From Actinomarinicola tropica (GTDB lineage: Bacteria > Actinomycetota > Acidimicrobiia > Acidimicrobiales > SKKL01), in the NCBI RefSeq assembly GCF_009650215.1, contig NZ_CP045851.1, positions 3,189,001 through 3,253,000 of the forward strand: 64,000 bases of DNA, in the 5' to 3' direction. Below are positions 33,539-43,302 of this stretch, piece after piece; the stretch's first letter is position 1; every line of letters begins with the position of its first letter. Under the pieces are notes generated by a model that saw only the letters and a list, made by a program, of their open reading frames with translations, was not told the DNA's origin and did no database searches. The position numbers and the translations under genes are program-made.

Positions 33539-34247
33539 CGACGACCTCGATGCGGAGGCGCTTGTTGCCCTTGCCCTTGTTCTCCGTCTTGACGATGCGC
33601 ACGCCGCCGATCTCGCCGGTCGACCGCACGTGCGTGCCGCCGTCGGCCTGCTTGTCGCAGCCGACGATGTCGACGACGCGGATCTCCCGCACCGTCTCGG
33701 GGATGAGGTTCACCTTGGTGCGGATCAGGTCGGCGTCCTCGAGCGCGGCGTCCCGCGGCAGGAACGAGACCTCGATCGGTCGATCGGCGGCGATCTCCGC
33801 CGCGACCAGCTCGTCGACCCGCTCCTTGAAGCCCTCGGGCAGCGGGTTGAACTCGAAGTCCATGCGAGCCGAGAGCGGCTCCATGTTCCCGCCGGTGACC
33901 GGCACGCCCCACTCGTTCCAGATCACGCCGCAGAGGACGTGGAGGGCGGAGTGCGTGCGCATGAGCGCGTGGCGGCGGTCCCAGTCGACCTCGCCGTGGA
34001 CCGTGGCACCGCGCCCCGGCACCGGCGCCTCGCCGCCGAGGCGGTGCCACACGAGGCCTCCCTCCTTGCGGACGTCGACGACCGGCAGGTCGGCGAGGAC
34101 GCCCGTGTCGTGGGGCTGTCCGCCGCCGGTCGGGTAGAACACCGTCCGGTCGAGCGCCAGGGTCCGCTCGTCGTGGTCGACGTCGATGACCTCCGCGTCG
34201 ACCTCCCGCAGGTAGGCGTCGCGCAGGAACAGCAGCTCGGTCTCCAT
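33531..34247 (-). CDS. alanyl-tRNA editing protein (AlaX family)
   Basis: The 238-residue protein is a free-standing version of the alanyl-tRNA synthetase editing domain and would remove mischarged Ser or Gly from tRNA-Ala. The Zn ligands are visible as HSALH at 99-103 and CDKQADGGTH near 196-205, and the GGGQPHDTG motif sits near 41-49. The length matches the AlaX-M type. It starts with ATG at 34247 and overlaps larE by eight bases, so the two are translated together. Confidence 0.92.
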   Translation of the reverse strand: METELLFLRDAYLREVDAEVIDVDHDERTLALDRTVFYPTGGGQPHDTGVLADLPVVDVRKEGGLVWHRLGGEAPVPGRGATVHGEVDWDRRHALMRTHSALHVLCGVIWNEWGVPVTGGNMEPLSARMDFEFNPLPEGFKERVDELVAAEIAADRPIEVSFLPRDAALEDADLIRTKVNLIPETVREIRVVDIVGCDKQADGGTHVRSTGEIGGVRIVKTENKGKGNKRLRIEVVDG

Positions 34248-34294
34248 CCGGCGCAGTCTCTCGCGTCGACCGGCCGGGCTGCACCCTCGCTCGC

Positions 34295-36193
34295 TCAGCG
34301 GGCCCGGTACCCGGCCCGGTCGAAGCGCCAGAGGAACGTGGCCATCTCGCCGCGGGTGACCCGGCTGCCAGGTTCGAAGCGGTTGGAGCCGCCGACGCCC
34401 GTCGTGATCCCGTTCTCGGCCATGAAGTCGACGGGCACGGCGTAGAACGCGCCCCGGTCGACGTCGACGAACGCGGCGCGCCGGCCCGGCGATGGTTGAC
34501 GGGCGTAGCGCCAGAGGAACGTCGCCATCTCGCCGCGGGTGACGTGGGCGTCGGGGGCGAAGCGGTCGCTCCCGGACACCCCGGTGGTGATGCCCTCGCG
34601 CGCCGCCCAGCGGACGGCGGTGGAGTGGAACAGCCCGTCGCGCACGTCCGAGAACGGGATGGCCCCGCCGACCGCAGGCTCACCGGCGAAGCGCCACAGG
34701 AACGTGACCATCTCGGCCCGGGTGACAGGGGCGTCGGGGGCGAACCGGTCGGAGCCGCCGACACCGGTCGTGATGCCCTCGGTCGCGAGCCACGCGACCG
34801 GGCCGGCGTAGAACGCCTGCGGGGACACGTCGACGAACCCCCCGGCGCCGCCGGACGGCGGCGGCGAGGTCGGCGGCGGGGTCGACCCCGGTGGCGGCGA
34901 CGGCGGCGGATCACTCGGCACGCTGGCGAAGAGCCCGTGGGCGGCGAACGTCCCGCCGAGCACCTCGTTGGCATCGCCGGCCAGCCACCGGTCGAGCACC
35001 TCGGCGTAGACCTGTCGGAAGTCCGACGTCGCGATCGGGTTGCCACTGCGGTCGAGGCTGGTGAGCGACGGCGCGGCGCCGTAGACGCCGCCCTTCACGC
35101 GCGGCCCCATGAGGAGCATGGGGCCGGCGGTGCCGTGGTCGGTCCCGTTCGAGCCGTTGGCCTGGACGCGCCGTCCGAACTCCGAGAACGTCATCAGCGT
35201 CACGCGCGCCGCCTGGGCCGGCGCGAGGGCGGACCAGAACGCGCTGATCGCCGCGTCGAGCTCCTCCATCCGGTCCTGGTGCATCGACGCCTGGTTGGCG
35301 TGGGAGTCGAAGTCGCCGTAGCTGACGGTGACGACCCGGACGCCCACGTCGATGTTGATGAGCTGCGCCGCGAGGGTCAGGTCACCGACGAGCTTCGTGG
35401 TGGGAGGCGGCGGGGTGTACGCGGGGGCCACCTCGCGAGCCGTGGCGATCATGGCCGAGCAGGTGCGCCCGATGGCGTCGGCGAGCGCGCCACGACCGGT
35501 CGAGGTGCCGGTGGCGGCGATGGAGTCGAACATCCGTCGGTCCCAGCTCGCCGTCGTCGCGCCGGGGGGCGGGGAGCCGACGGGGAACGACACGGATCGG
35601 TGGGTCACGCCGTTGACGTGCAGGGGCACGCCGGACCCGATGGCGACGCCCTTGACCGCTCCGGCGGGGGCGGCGTCGAGGTGCCGGCCCAGCCAACCCG
35701 AGGTGGGGATCTGACCAGGTCGGCCCGACATCCAGTTGGCCATCGAGGTGAAGTGGGAGAGGTCCGGGCTCGGGTAGCCGACGCCCTGGACCACGGCGAC
35801 CTGACCGGCGGCGTACCGCTGGGCCAGTCCCCCCAGGGCGGGGTGGAGACCGACGTCCGACCCGGCCAGCGGACGCACGTTCGCCAGCGGGATCGCGAGG
35901 CCGCCACGACGGTCGTAGTAGGCGCCGTCCTGGAAGGGCACGACCATGTTGAGCCCGTCGTTGCCGCCGCCCATCAGGACGACGACGAGGACGCCCTCGG
36001 TCGGTGCGAGCGGGGCGGCGCCCGCCGCCTCCACCACCCAGGACGGGAGCGCGACCCCCACCGCGCCGGCGGCGAGGGCCCCCTGCAGGAAGGCACGGCG
36101 GCTCAGCCCCGTGGACCGGTCGGCGTCGACGGCTGCGCCGTCGAGGCTGAGGTGCGCGAGGGCGGGTGCGGTCTCGATGTCAGCGGGCAGCAC
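34295..36193 (-). CDS. DUF1501 protein with three S-layer-homology-like repeats
   Basis: The 632-residue protein has a Tat-type signal (SRRAFLQGALAAGAVG at residues 31-46), a DUF1501 domain to about residue 410 (VLVVVLMGGGNDGLNMVVP, GVGYPSPDLSHFTSM, EFGRRVQANGSNGTDHGTA), a Pro/Ser linker, and three repeats of about 60 residues built on FVDV, GITTGVGGSDRFAPDAPVTR and EMVTFLWRFAG. The repeats are SLH-like and may anchor it in the cell wall. DUF1501 proteins resemble phosphatases/sulfatases. It follows the DUF1800 gene by nine bases, its usual partner. Confidence 0.9.
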   Translation of the reverse strand: MLPADIETAPALAHLSLDGAAVDADRSTGLSRRAFLQGALAAGAVGVALPSWVVEAAGAAPLAPTEGVLVVVLMGGGNDGLNMVVPFQDGAYYDRRGGLAIPLANVRPLAGSDVGLHPALGGLAQRYAAGQVAVVQGVGYPSPDLSHFTSMANWMSGRPGQIPTSGWLGRHLDAAPAGAVKGVAIGSGVPLHVNGVTHRSVSFPVGSPPPGATTASWDRRMFDSIAATGTSTGRGALADAIGRTCSAMIATAREVAPAYTPPPPTTKLVGDLTLAAQLINIDVGVRVVTVSYGDFDSHANQASMHQDRMEELDAAISAFWSALAPAQAARVTLMTFSEFGRRVQANGSNGTDHGTAGPMLLMGPRVKGGVYGAAPSLTSLDRSGNPIATSDFRQVYAEVLDRWLAGDANEVLGGTFAAHGLFASVPSDPPPSPPPGSTPPPTSPPPSGGAGGFVDVSPQAFYAGPVAWLATEGITTGVGGSDRFAPDAPVTRAEMVTFLWRFAGEPAVGGAIPFSDVRDGLFHSTAVRWAAREGITTGVSGSDRFAPDAHVTRGEMATFLWRYARQPSPGRRAAFVDVDRGAFYAVPVDFMAENGITTGVGGSNRFEPGSRVTRGEMATFLWRFDRAGYRAR

Positions 36194-36202
36194 GGTGCGT
36201 CC

Positions 36203-37546
36203 TCATGCCAGGTTGAACTCGGGGGTGACCATCACGAGCGTGATGAGGTTCGGGCGCACGGCCCAGGAGTGCCCCGCAGCGCGCAGCTCGGAGACCTGCG
36301 CCTCGAGCCGGGTGCGGGTGGCCGGCGACGGCGTCACCTCGAAGCGGTCGCAGACGGCGCTGACCACCTGGGTCGGGGTGCCGCTCTCGAAGCCGGGCAG
36401 GAAGTTCGGGTCCTCGTACAGGCCCCAGGTGACGTTGCGGGCCATCTTGAACCGCACGCCCATCGCCGAGGTGGTGAGCCAGTACTCGTTCTGGCGCCAA
36501 CCGGACACGTTCGGCGGGTCGAAGGGCCGCTGGCCCATGTCGTGGAGCCACCACTCGGGGTGGACGGTCCCGACCGGCAGCCCGCTGCACCGCGTGACGG
36601 CGGCGGCGAACTCGACCGGCGCGCGCACGAGCCCCTGGCGTGCCGCCGTCGACCGGAAGTCGGCGTGGAGGAGGATGCTGCGCACGAGCGTGCGGATGTC
36701 CCAGTCCGACGCCGCGAACGTCGTGGCGAGCGCGTCGACCGTGCCGCTGCTCGGGGACGGGTGCGCGAGGTGGGCGAAGACCTTCCGCGCGACGAACCTC
36801 GCTGCGGTCATCCGCAACGGCCCGTCGAGGAGGTGGTCGATCGCCTCCGGCCCGTCCCAGTTGCGGGTGACACCGAGGAGCGTCTTCTGCCCGCTGTCGT
36901 GGCGATCGGAGCGGAAGCGGTAGGTGCGGGTCGCGCCGTCGATCGTGTGACCGGTCCACGCGCGGGACATGGCGACCACGTCGTCCTGGGTGTAGCCGCT
37001 ACCGGCCCCGAGGACGAACAGCTCCATGAGCTCGCGCGCCCAGTTCTCGTTCGGCGCACCGACGCGGTTGTGGCGGTTGTCGAGGTAGTCGAGCATCGCC
37101 GGGGTGACCGCCACCTCCTTCAGCATCGTGCGGAGGTTGCCGAGGGCGTTGCGGCGCAGGACCCGGTTCTGCTCCCACAGCCAGGCCGGCTCGTAGGTCT
37201 TGCTCAGCGACGTGGTCAGGTGCCCGTGCCAGATCAGCGTCATCTTCTCGAGCAGCGGCGTGGGGCCGTTCGCCATCCGGTCGATCCACGCTTGGATCAT
37301 CGCGACGAACGCGTTCCAACTCGAGGTGGTGCCGGTGCCGGGATAGGGGTCGGCGGGAGCCGGCCCCGCATCGAGCAGGAGGTCGACGAGGTCGGCCCAC
37401 TCCTCCGCGGCCAGCGTCGCCACCCTGGCGGTGGGCGCGCCGAACCCGGCACGGCGCAGGAGGTGGGCGACATCCGCCGTCGGTGTGGGCACTCGGGACC
37501 TCGGGGCTGAGCTCGGTCCGGCGCCGGCGCCGGACCGCGAGGTCAT
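36203..37546 (-). CDS. DUF1800 domain-containing protein
   Basis: The 447-residue protein carries DUF1800 landmarks: DVAHLLRRAGFGAPTARV near residues 25-42, MTLIWHGHLTTS near 110, LDYLDNRHNRVGAPNENWARELMELFVLG near 158-186, and FDPPNVSGWRQNEYWL near 330. The NENWARELMELFxLG segment is the family hallmark. Its function is unknown; it is almost always next to a DUF1501 gene, and the pair is thought to be exported together. No clear signal peptide is present here. It is first in the two-gene unit. Confidence 0.92.
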   Translation of the reverse strand: MTSRSGAGAGPSSAPRSRVPTPTADVAHLLRRAGFGAPTARVATLAAEEWADLVDLLLDAGPAPADPYPGTGTTSSWNAFVAMIQAWIDRMANGPTPLLEKMTLIWHGHLTTSLSKTYEPAWLWEQNRVLRRNALGNLRTMLKEVAVTPAMLDYLDNRHNRVGAPNENWARELMELFVLGAGSGYTQDDVVAMSRAWTGHTIDGATRTYRFRSDRHDSGQKTLLGVTRNWDGPEAIDHLLDGPLRMTAARFVARKVFAHLAHPSPSSGTVDALATTFAASDWDIRTLVRSILLHADFRSTAARQGLVRAPVEFAAAVTRCSGLPVGTVHPEWWLHDMGQRPFDPPNVSGWRQNEYWLTTSAMGVRFKMARNVTWGLYEDPNFLPGFESGTPTQVVSAVCDRFEVTPSPATRTRLEAQVSELRAAGHSWAVRPNLITLVMVTPEFNLA

Positions 37547-37586
37547 CGGCGTCCCGAGCGCCGACCTGAAGCCCCGAGGGCCGGGA

Positions 37587-37877
37587 TCACCCCTTCGGTT
37601 CGGCGAGGAGGTCCTGGTAGTCGTTGTGGAGGCCGATGAACTCGGCGACGAACCAGCACGACGGCACCACCTTGCGACCCTGTGCGCGAACGTCGTCGAG
37701 GGCGCCGCGCACGAGGATCGCCCCGAGGCCCCTCCCCCGCTGCGACGGGTCGATCACCGTGTGGGGGAACACGAGGGCGTCGCCACGGTCGTGGTAGTCG
37801 GCGAAGCCGAGCACCTCCTCGCCCTCGACGAGCTCGTAGCGGTTGCGCTCGGGTGCGTTGCGGACGGTGCGGGGCAT
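37587..37877 (-). CDS. GNAT-like N-acetyltransferase (Gcn5-related, YjdJ type)
   Basis: The 96-residue protein is a short GNAT: RYELVEGEEVLGFADYHDRGD then VFPHTVIDPSQRGRGLGAILVRGALDDVRAQGRKVVPSC. The GRGLG acetyl-CoA loop and the CWFVAEFI end are as in the acetyltransf_CG family. The substrate is unknown. AGGAG lies before the ATG at 37877, which excludes the long upstream reading. Confidence 0.88.
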   Translation of the reverse strand: MPRTVRNAPERNRYELVEGEEVLGFADYHDRGDALVFPHTVIDPSQRGRGLGAILVRGALDDVRAQGRKVVPSCWFVAEFIGLHNDYQDLLAEPKG

Positions 37878-37953
37878 GGTGCTCTCCTGGTCGGGTCCTC
37901 GTCCCCGGCTGCCCGGGCACCCGGCGCCCGAAACGGTGCGCGACGCTGGTCCG

Positions 37954-38514
37954 GTGCTCCGCCTGAACCGCCCGACGCCCGAAGACCTGCGCGAGGTCGC
38001 CCGGAGGAGGGGCGGCGAGGAGCCGACGTTCGCACGGCTCGGAGCGTCGCTCCTCGGGGAGGCCGTCGACGGGTACGTGCACGACGACGCGTCGGTCGTC
38101 CTCGGCCACGGCGACGCGACCTTCGACGCCGCTCGCACGGTGGTGCGGCGATTCGGCGCGCAGCGTGGCGCAGGCATCCAGGTGGCCGATGGCGCGGAGG
38201 TCCGCCCCGGCGCCGCGGTCGCCATGGCCGCGCCCCTCCCCCTCGGCTGGATCCTCGCGGTGTGCCGGGTCGTCGAGGTCGTGGACGAACCCGACCGCTA
38301 CGGCTTCAGCTACGTCACGCTTCCCCTGCACCCCGAGGAGGGCGAGGAGGCCTTCCTGGTCGAGCGGGGGGCTGCCGGCGAGGTGCGCTTCCGGGTCGTG
38401 GCCTGGTCCCGGGCGCGGTGGTGGCCGGCCCGGTTGGCCGGCCCGGTGGCGCGGCGCCTCCAGGTCCGTGCGCTCCGCCGGTACCTCACCGCCGTGCAGG
38501 AGGCGGTGGCCTGA
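37954..38514 (+). CDS. DUF1990 family protein
   Basis: The 186-residue protein has the DUF1990 sequence style: FDAARTVVRRFGAQRGAGIQVADG near residues 52-75, PGAAVAMAAPLPLGWILAVCRVVEVVDEPDRYGFSYVTLPLHPEEGEEAFLVE in the middle and WWPARLAGPVARRLQVRALRRYL near the end. Similar proteins occur in plants and bacteria; no activity is known. The GTG at 37954 has a CGCTGGT box just upstream and no ribosome binding site. Confidence 0.88.
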   Translation: MLRLNRPTPEDLREVARRRGGEEPTFARLGASLLGEAVDGYVHDDASVVLGHGDATFDAARTVVRRFGAQRGAGIQVADGAEVRPGAAVAMAAPLPLGWILAVCRVVEVVDEPDRYGFSYVTLPLHPEEGEEAFLVERGAAGEVRFRVVAWSRARWWPARLAGPVARRLQVRALRRYLTAVQEAVA

Positions 38515-38520
38515 GCGACC

Positions 38521-38820
38521 TCAGGCCTGGAGGTCGATGCGGGTGCCCCGCCGCTCCTCGGACACGAGGCGTGACGCCGGTGCCTCGGTCCCCGTGGCCG
38601 CCAGCTCCGGTGGCGCGGCGATGTCCTCCGGCCCCCTGATGGGCAGGGTGCGGACGACGTCGAGCAGCTCGGGCGGCACCTCGAAGACCTCGATCGGCAC
38701 CTGTCCGTGGACGTCGGCGAGCGGGTGGCGCGGCGCGGCGACTCGCAGGGGCACCAGGTCGAACAGGCTCTGCGTGCGGGGCGTGGCGGCGTCGCCGCTG
38801 CCGATCGCGTCGATGCTCAT
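38521..38820 (-). CDS. hypothetical protein, 99 residues
   Basis: The product begins MSIDAIGSGDAATPRTQSLF and includes a Pro-rich VHGQVPIEVFEVPPELLD segment; no membrane helix is predicted. I recognise no family. Start is the ATG at 38820, with TGAGGTGA upstream as a fair ribosome binding site. It faces the DUF1990 gene with six bases between stops, and its own upstream gene is the aminotransferase. Confidence 0.55.
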   Translation of the reverse strand: MSIDAIGSGDAATPRTQSLFDLVPLRVAAPRHPLADVHGQVPIEVFEVPPELLDVVRTLPIRGPEDIAAPPELAATGTEAPASRLVSEERRGTRIDLQA

Positions 38821-38917
38821 GCGCGTGTCACCTCACTCTCCGTGGGAGATGATCACCCTTCGTGGCGGCAGGTGCCAAGCCGGTGGGGCCGAAACGTCCG
38901 AACGGCCCAGTTCGCGC

Positions 38918-40198
38918 TCAGCCGGGTCGGAAGGCAGCGACGGCGGCATCGATCGAGGCGACGAGGACCTCCACCATGGTGTCGAGCTCCTCGTCGGTGA
39001 CGGTGAACGCGGGCCCGAACATGACCGCGTCGGGCGCGTCCGGTCCCGACGAGGACGGATAGATCCACACGTCGCGCGCCAGGGACTCGGCGACGACACG
39101 TCGGAAGACGCCGGCCTCGCGCGGGAACCGGACGTCGCCGTCACGGTCGGCGACGAGGTCGACCCCGAGCATCAAGCCTCGGCCGCGGACCTCGGCGACG
39201 TGCGGGTGGTCGCCGAGCGCATCGTCGAGCCGCCGGCGCAGCGCCTCGCCCTGGGTGGCGGCACGGGCGACGAGGTCCTCCTCGTCGAGGATCCGGAGGA
39301 CGGCGCTCGCGACGGCGCAGGCGACGTCCTGCGCCCCGTAGGTGAAGAACATCAGCGAGTCGCCCGCCGCGGCGATCGGGTCGACCACCGCATCGGTGGC
39401 GTACACGCCGCCGATCGGTGCGTAGCCGCCGGAGAGGCCCTTGCCGCCGACGACGATGTCCGGCTCGATGTCCCAGTGCTCGAGCCCCATGCGCCGGCCC
39501 GTGCGACCGAACCCGGTCATCACCTCGTCGACGATCAGCAGGACGCCGTGCTCCCGGCAGATCTCCTCGACCCGGCGCCAGTACCCCTCGTCGGCGACGA
39601 GCGCCCCGGCCGAGGACCCGACGATCGGCTCGGCGATGAACGCGGCGACGGTGTCGACCCCGGCCTCCCGGATCGCGGCGTCGAGGGCGTCGGCGTCGTC
39701 CCACGGCACGTGGGGGAACCCGGGGAACAGCGGCTCGAAACCGGCGCGGCGGTCGTCGTGGCCACCCACGGCCAGCGACGCCACCGTGACCCCGTGGTAC
39801 GAGGGCCTCCGGCCGATCACCTTCCACCTGTCCCGACGGCCGGCGCTCAGGTGGTGCTGGCGGGCCAGGCGGATGGCGGTGTCGACGGACTCGGAGCCGC
39901 CGCTCGTGAACCCCGCACGGGTGATCGAGGGCGGCATCCACTCGTCGAGGACCCGGTGGACGAGCTCGACGCGGGCGTCGGTCGGCCACGGCGGCAGGAC
40001 GTAGGTGACCTGCTGCATCGCCCGGGCGGCCACCTCGGCCACCTCGGCACGACCGTGGCCGATGTTCGTGACGAGGGCTCCACCACCGGCATCGAGGATC
40101 CGCCGACCGTCGGCGGTGACGAGGTGGCGCCCCTCCGTGCGCACGACGTGGAGAGCGACCGGGCCGGGGATGATCGGGTAGCGGTCGTTGCTGGCCAT
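38918..40198 (-). CDS. class III aminotransferase
   Basis: The 426-residue PLP enzyme shows GGSESVDTAIRLARQHH near residue 104, the YHGVTVASLAVGG segment, EPIVGSSAGALV, the VDEVMTGFGRTGR motif near 226-238 and the cofactor Lys in VVGGKGLSGGYAPIG near 256. This is the pattern of omega-aminotransferases (for example beta-alanine or taurine:pyruvate). The amine used is not readable. It diverges from the amino-acid-binding protein gene, with a palindrome in between. I start at the ATG at 40198 because the upstream ATG-less part has no matching sequence. Confidence 0.92.
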   Translation of the reverse strand: MASNDRYPIIPGPVALHVVRTEGRHLVTADGRRILDAGGGALVTNIGHGRAEVAEVAARAMQQVTYVLPPWPTDARVELVHRVLDEWMPPSITRAGFTSGGSESVDTAIRLARQHHLSAGRRDRWKVIGRRPSYHGVTVASLAVGGHDDRRAGFEPLFPGFPHVPWDDADALDAAIREAGVDTVAAFIAEPIVGSSAGALVADEGYWRRVEEICREHGVLLIVDEVMTGFGRTGRRMGLEHWDIEPDIVVGGKGLSGGYAPIGGVYATDAVVDPIAAAGDSLMFFTYGAQDVACAVASAVLRILDEEDLVARAATQGEALRRRLDDALGDHPHVAEVRGRGLMLGVDLVADRDGDVRFPREAGVFRRVVAESLARDVWIYPSSSGPDAPDAVMFGPAFTVTDEELDTMVEVLVASIDAAVAAFRPG

Positions 40199-40287
40199 GG
40201 CCCATCGTGCCAGAGCCGTCGACGTGCCGTCCCTGTACGCCGTCGAGATTCGTTGAGTGCCCGAGGTCACGGGGTCTAACCTCTGCC

Positions 40288-40306
40288 CGTTCACGCCGAG
40301 TGAACG
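40288..40306. promoter_or_regulatory. palindrome before the branched-chain amino acid binding protein gene
   Basis: CGTTCAC and GTGAACG flank a GCCGA spacer, a perfect 7-bp inverted repeat. It lies 31 bases before the ATG at 40337, and a possible -10 TAACCT is just upstream. It may be an operator or a 5' hairpin. Confidence 0.55.
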
Positions 40307-40336
40307 TCCCATTGGTGAACCGAAAGAGACCAATCC

Positions 40337-41665
<1,329 letters not shown>

Positions 41666-41692
41666 CCCTCGACAGCAGCACCCCGCAACGCC

Positions 41693-41722
41693 CGAGGGGT
41701 CCGGCTCCGGCCGGGCCCCTCG
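41693..41722. terminator. bidirectional hairpin terminator
   Basis: CGAGGGG and CCGGC, joined by a T, pair with GCCGG and CCCCTCG, joined by a G, over a four-base TCCG loop, with one T-G wobble. It lies between the binding-protein gene and livF. Confidence 0.8.
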
Positions 41723-41743
41723 TCGCGTCCGGGCTGCGGCCCG

Positions 41744-42472
41744 TCAGTCCTTCTGGGCCAGCGTGCCGAGGTAGAGCTCGACGACCTTCGGGTCGTGGAG
41801 CAGCCCGTCGCCCGAGCCCTCGTAGGCGTTGCGCCCCTGGTCGAGGACGTAGGCCCGGTCGGCGATCTGCAGGCACCGACGGGCGTTCTGCTCCACCATC
41901 ACGACCGACACGCCGCTCGCGTTGATGAGCTTCACCTGCCGGAAGACCTCGTCCTGGTTGGCCGGCGACAGGCCGGCGGACGGCTCGTCGAGCAGCAGGA
42001 CCGACGGCTGCATCATCAGCGCCCGCCCCATGGCGAGCATCTGGCGCTCGCCGCCGGACAGGAAGCCCGCCCGCTGCTCGCGCCGCTCGCCGAGGAGCGG
42101 GAAGAGGCCCGTCACGATCTCGAACCGCTCGTCGAACAGCTTGGGCGCCTGGTAGATGCCCATCTCGAGGTTCTCGCGGATCGTGAGGTTCGGGAACACG
42201 TTGTTCGTCTGGGGGACGTAGCCGACGCCCTTGGCGACGAGGGCGTGGGCCTCGAGGTTGGTGATCTCCTCGCCCCGGAGCCGCACGTGCCCCGAGCGGA
42301 TGGTCACCAGCCCGAACATCGACTTGAGCAGCGTCGACTTGCCGGCCCCGTTGGGGCCGATGATGCCGACGAGCTCGCCGTCGGCCAGCGTGAAGTTGCA
42401 GCCGGTGAGGATGTCGAGGCCCGGCAGGTAGCCGGCGACGACGTCCTCGGCGACGAGGACCGTCTCGCTCAC
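41744..42472 (-). CDS. livF: LivF-type ABC transporter ATPase
   Basis: The 242-residue ATPase has Walker A GPNGAGKSTLLKS (about residues 39-51), the signature LSGGERQML and Walker B VLLLDEPSAGLSP. The short N-terminus and the VMVEQNARRCL ending are those of LivF, the smaller of two Liv ATPases. The GTG start at 42472 overlaps the livG stop by four bases, so translation is coupled. It is the last gene of the permease operon. Confidence 0.93.
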   Translation of the reverse strand: MSETVLVAEDVVAGYLPGLDILTGCNFTLADGELVGIIGPNGAGKSTLLKSMFGLVTIRSGHVRLRGEEITNLEAHALVAKGVGYVPQTNNVFPNLTIRENLEMGIYQAPKLFDERFEIVTGLFPLLGERREQRAGFLSGGERQMLAMGRALMMQPSVLLLDEPSAGLSPANQDEVFRQVKLINASGVSVVMVEQNARRCLQIADRAYVLDQGRNAYEGSGDGLLHDPKVVELYLGTLAQKD

Positions 42473-43302
42473 AGGTCGCCTCCGTCCCCGTGGTGCCCAC
42501 CGAGGTAGGCGTCGATGACCTTCGGGTCCGAACCCACCGCCTGGGGCAGCCCCTCGGAGATGACCGCCCCCTGGGCCAGGCAGACCACCCAGTCGCTGAT
42601 GCCCATGACCACGTCCATGTCGTGCTCGATGAAGATCACGGTGACGCCCTCGTCGCGCAGGTCGGTCACGTGCCCGAGGAGCGACTGGACGAGTGCCGGG
42701 TTGACGCCGGCCATCGGCTCGTCGAGGAGGATCACCTTCGGCTCGACCATCAGCGCCCGCGCCATCTCGAGCAGCTTGCGCTGACCGCCCGACAGGGTGC
42801 CGGCGTACTCGTCGCGCATGTGGGCCAGGCGGAACCGCTCGAGCAGGCGGTCGGCCCGCTCGCGCACCTCGGTCTCCTGGCTGCCCCAGCGGAACGGCAG
42901 CAGGGCGGAGATCATCCCCTCCCCGACCTGGTCGGTGGCACCGAGCATGAGGTTGTCGATGACCGTCATCTTCGACAGCGCCTTGGTAAGCTGGAACGTG
43001 CGCACCATCCCGGCACGGGCGATGTTGTGCGGACGGCGCCGGTGCAGGGCGGTGCCGTCGAGCGTCCAGCGACCGGAGTCGGCGTCGTCGAAGCCGGTGA
43101 GCAGGTTGAACAGCGTGGTCTTGCCCGCCCCGTTCGGGCCGATGACCGAGGTGATCGTGCCTCGCTGGACCTCGAGGTGGGTCACGTCGACCGCGCGGAG
43201 GCCCCCGAAGCTGCGACTGACGTCGTCGACGACGAGGATGGGGTCGGGCTTGGCCACACCGGGGGTGGGCTCGACCGAGGCGAGGGCGGCATCAGCGGGC
43301 AC
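42469..43302 (-). CDS. livG: LivG-type ABC transporter ATPase
   Basis: The 277-residue ATPase has Walker A GPNGAGKTTLFN near residues 55-66, the Q-loop RTFQLTKALSKMTV, the signature LSGGQRKLLEMARAL near 167-181, Walker B VILLDEPMAGVNP and the VIFIEHDMDVVMGI His loop. The extended GMVRTFQ region is typical of LivG. It overlaps livM by eleven bases and livF by four. A GTG at 43302 starts translation. Confidence 0.93.
   Translation of the reverse strand: MPADAALASVEPTPGVAKPDPILVVDDVSRSFGGLRAVDVTHLEVQRGTITSVIGPNGAGKTTLFNLLTGFDDADSGRWTLDGTALHRRRPHNIARAGMVRTFQLTKALSKMTVIDNLMLGATDQVGEGMISALLPFRWGSQETEVRERADRLLERFRLAHMRDEYAGTLSGGQRKLLEMARALMVEPKVILLDEPMAGVNPALVQSLLGHVTDLRDEGVTVIFIEHDMDVVMGISDWVVCLAQGAVISEGLPQAVGSDPKVIDAYLGGHHGDGGDL

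Noticed and set aside
34496-37510. A 1004-codon open frame on the plus strand
   Set aside because: It is antisense to the DUF1501/DUF1800 genes and has no recognisable domain; composition is Arg/Gly/Asp-rich as expected for a shadow.
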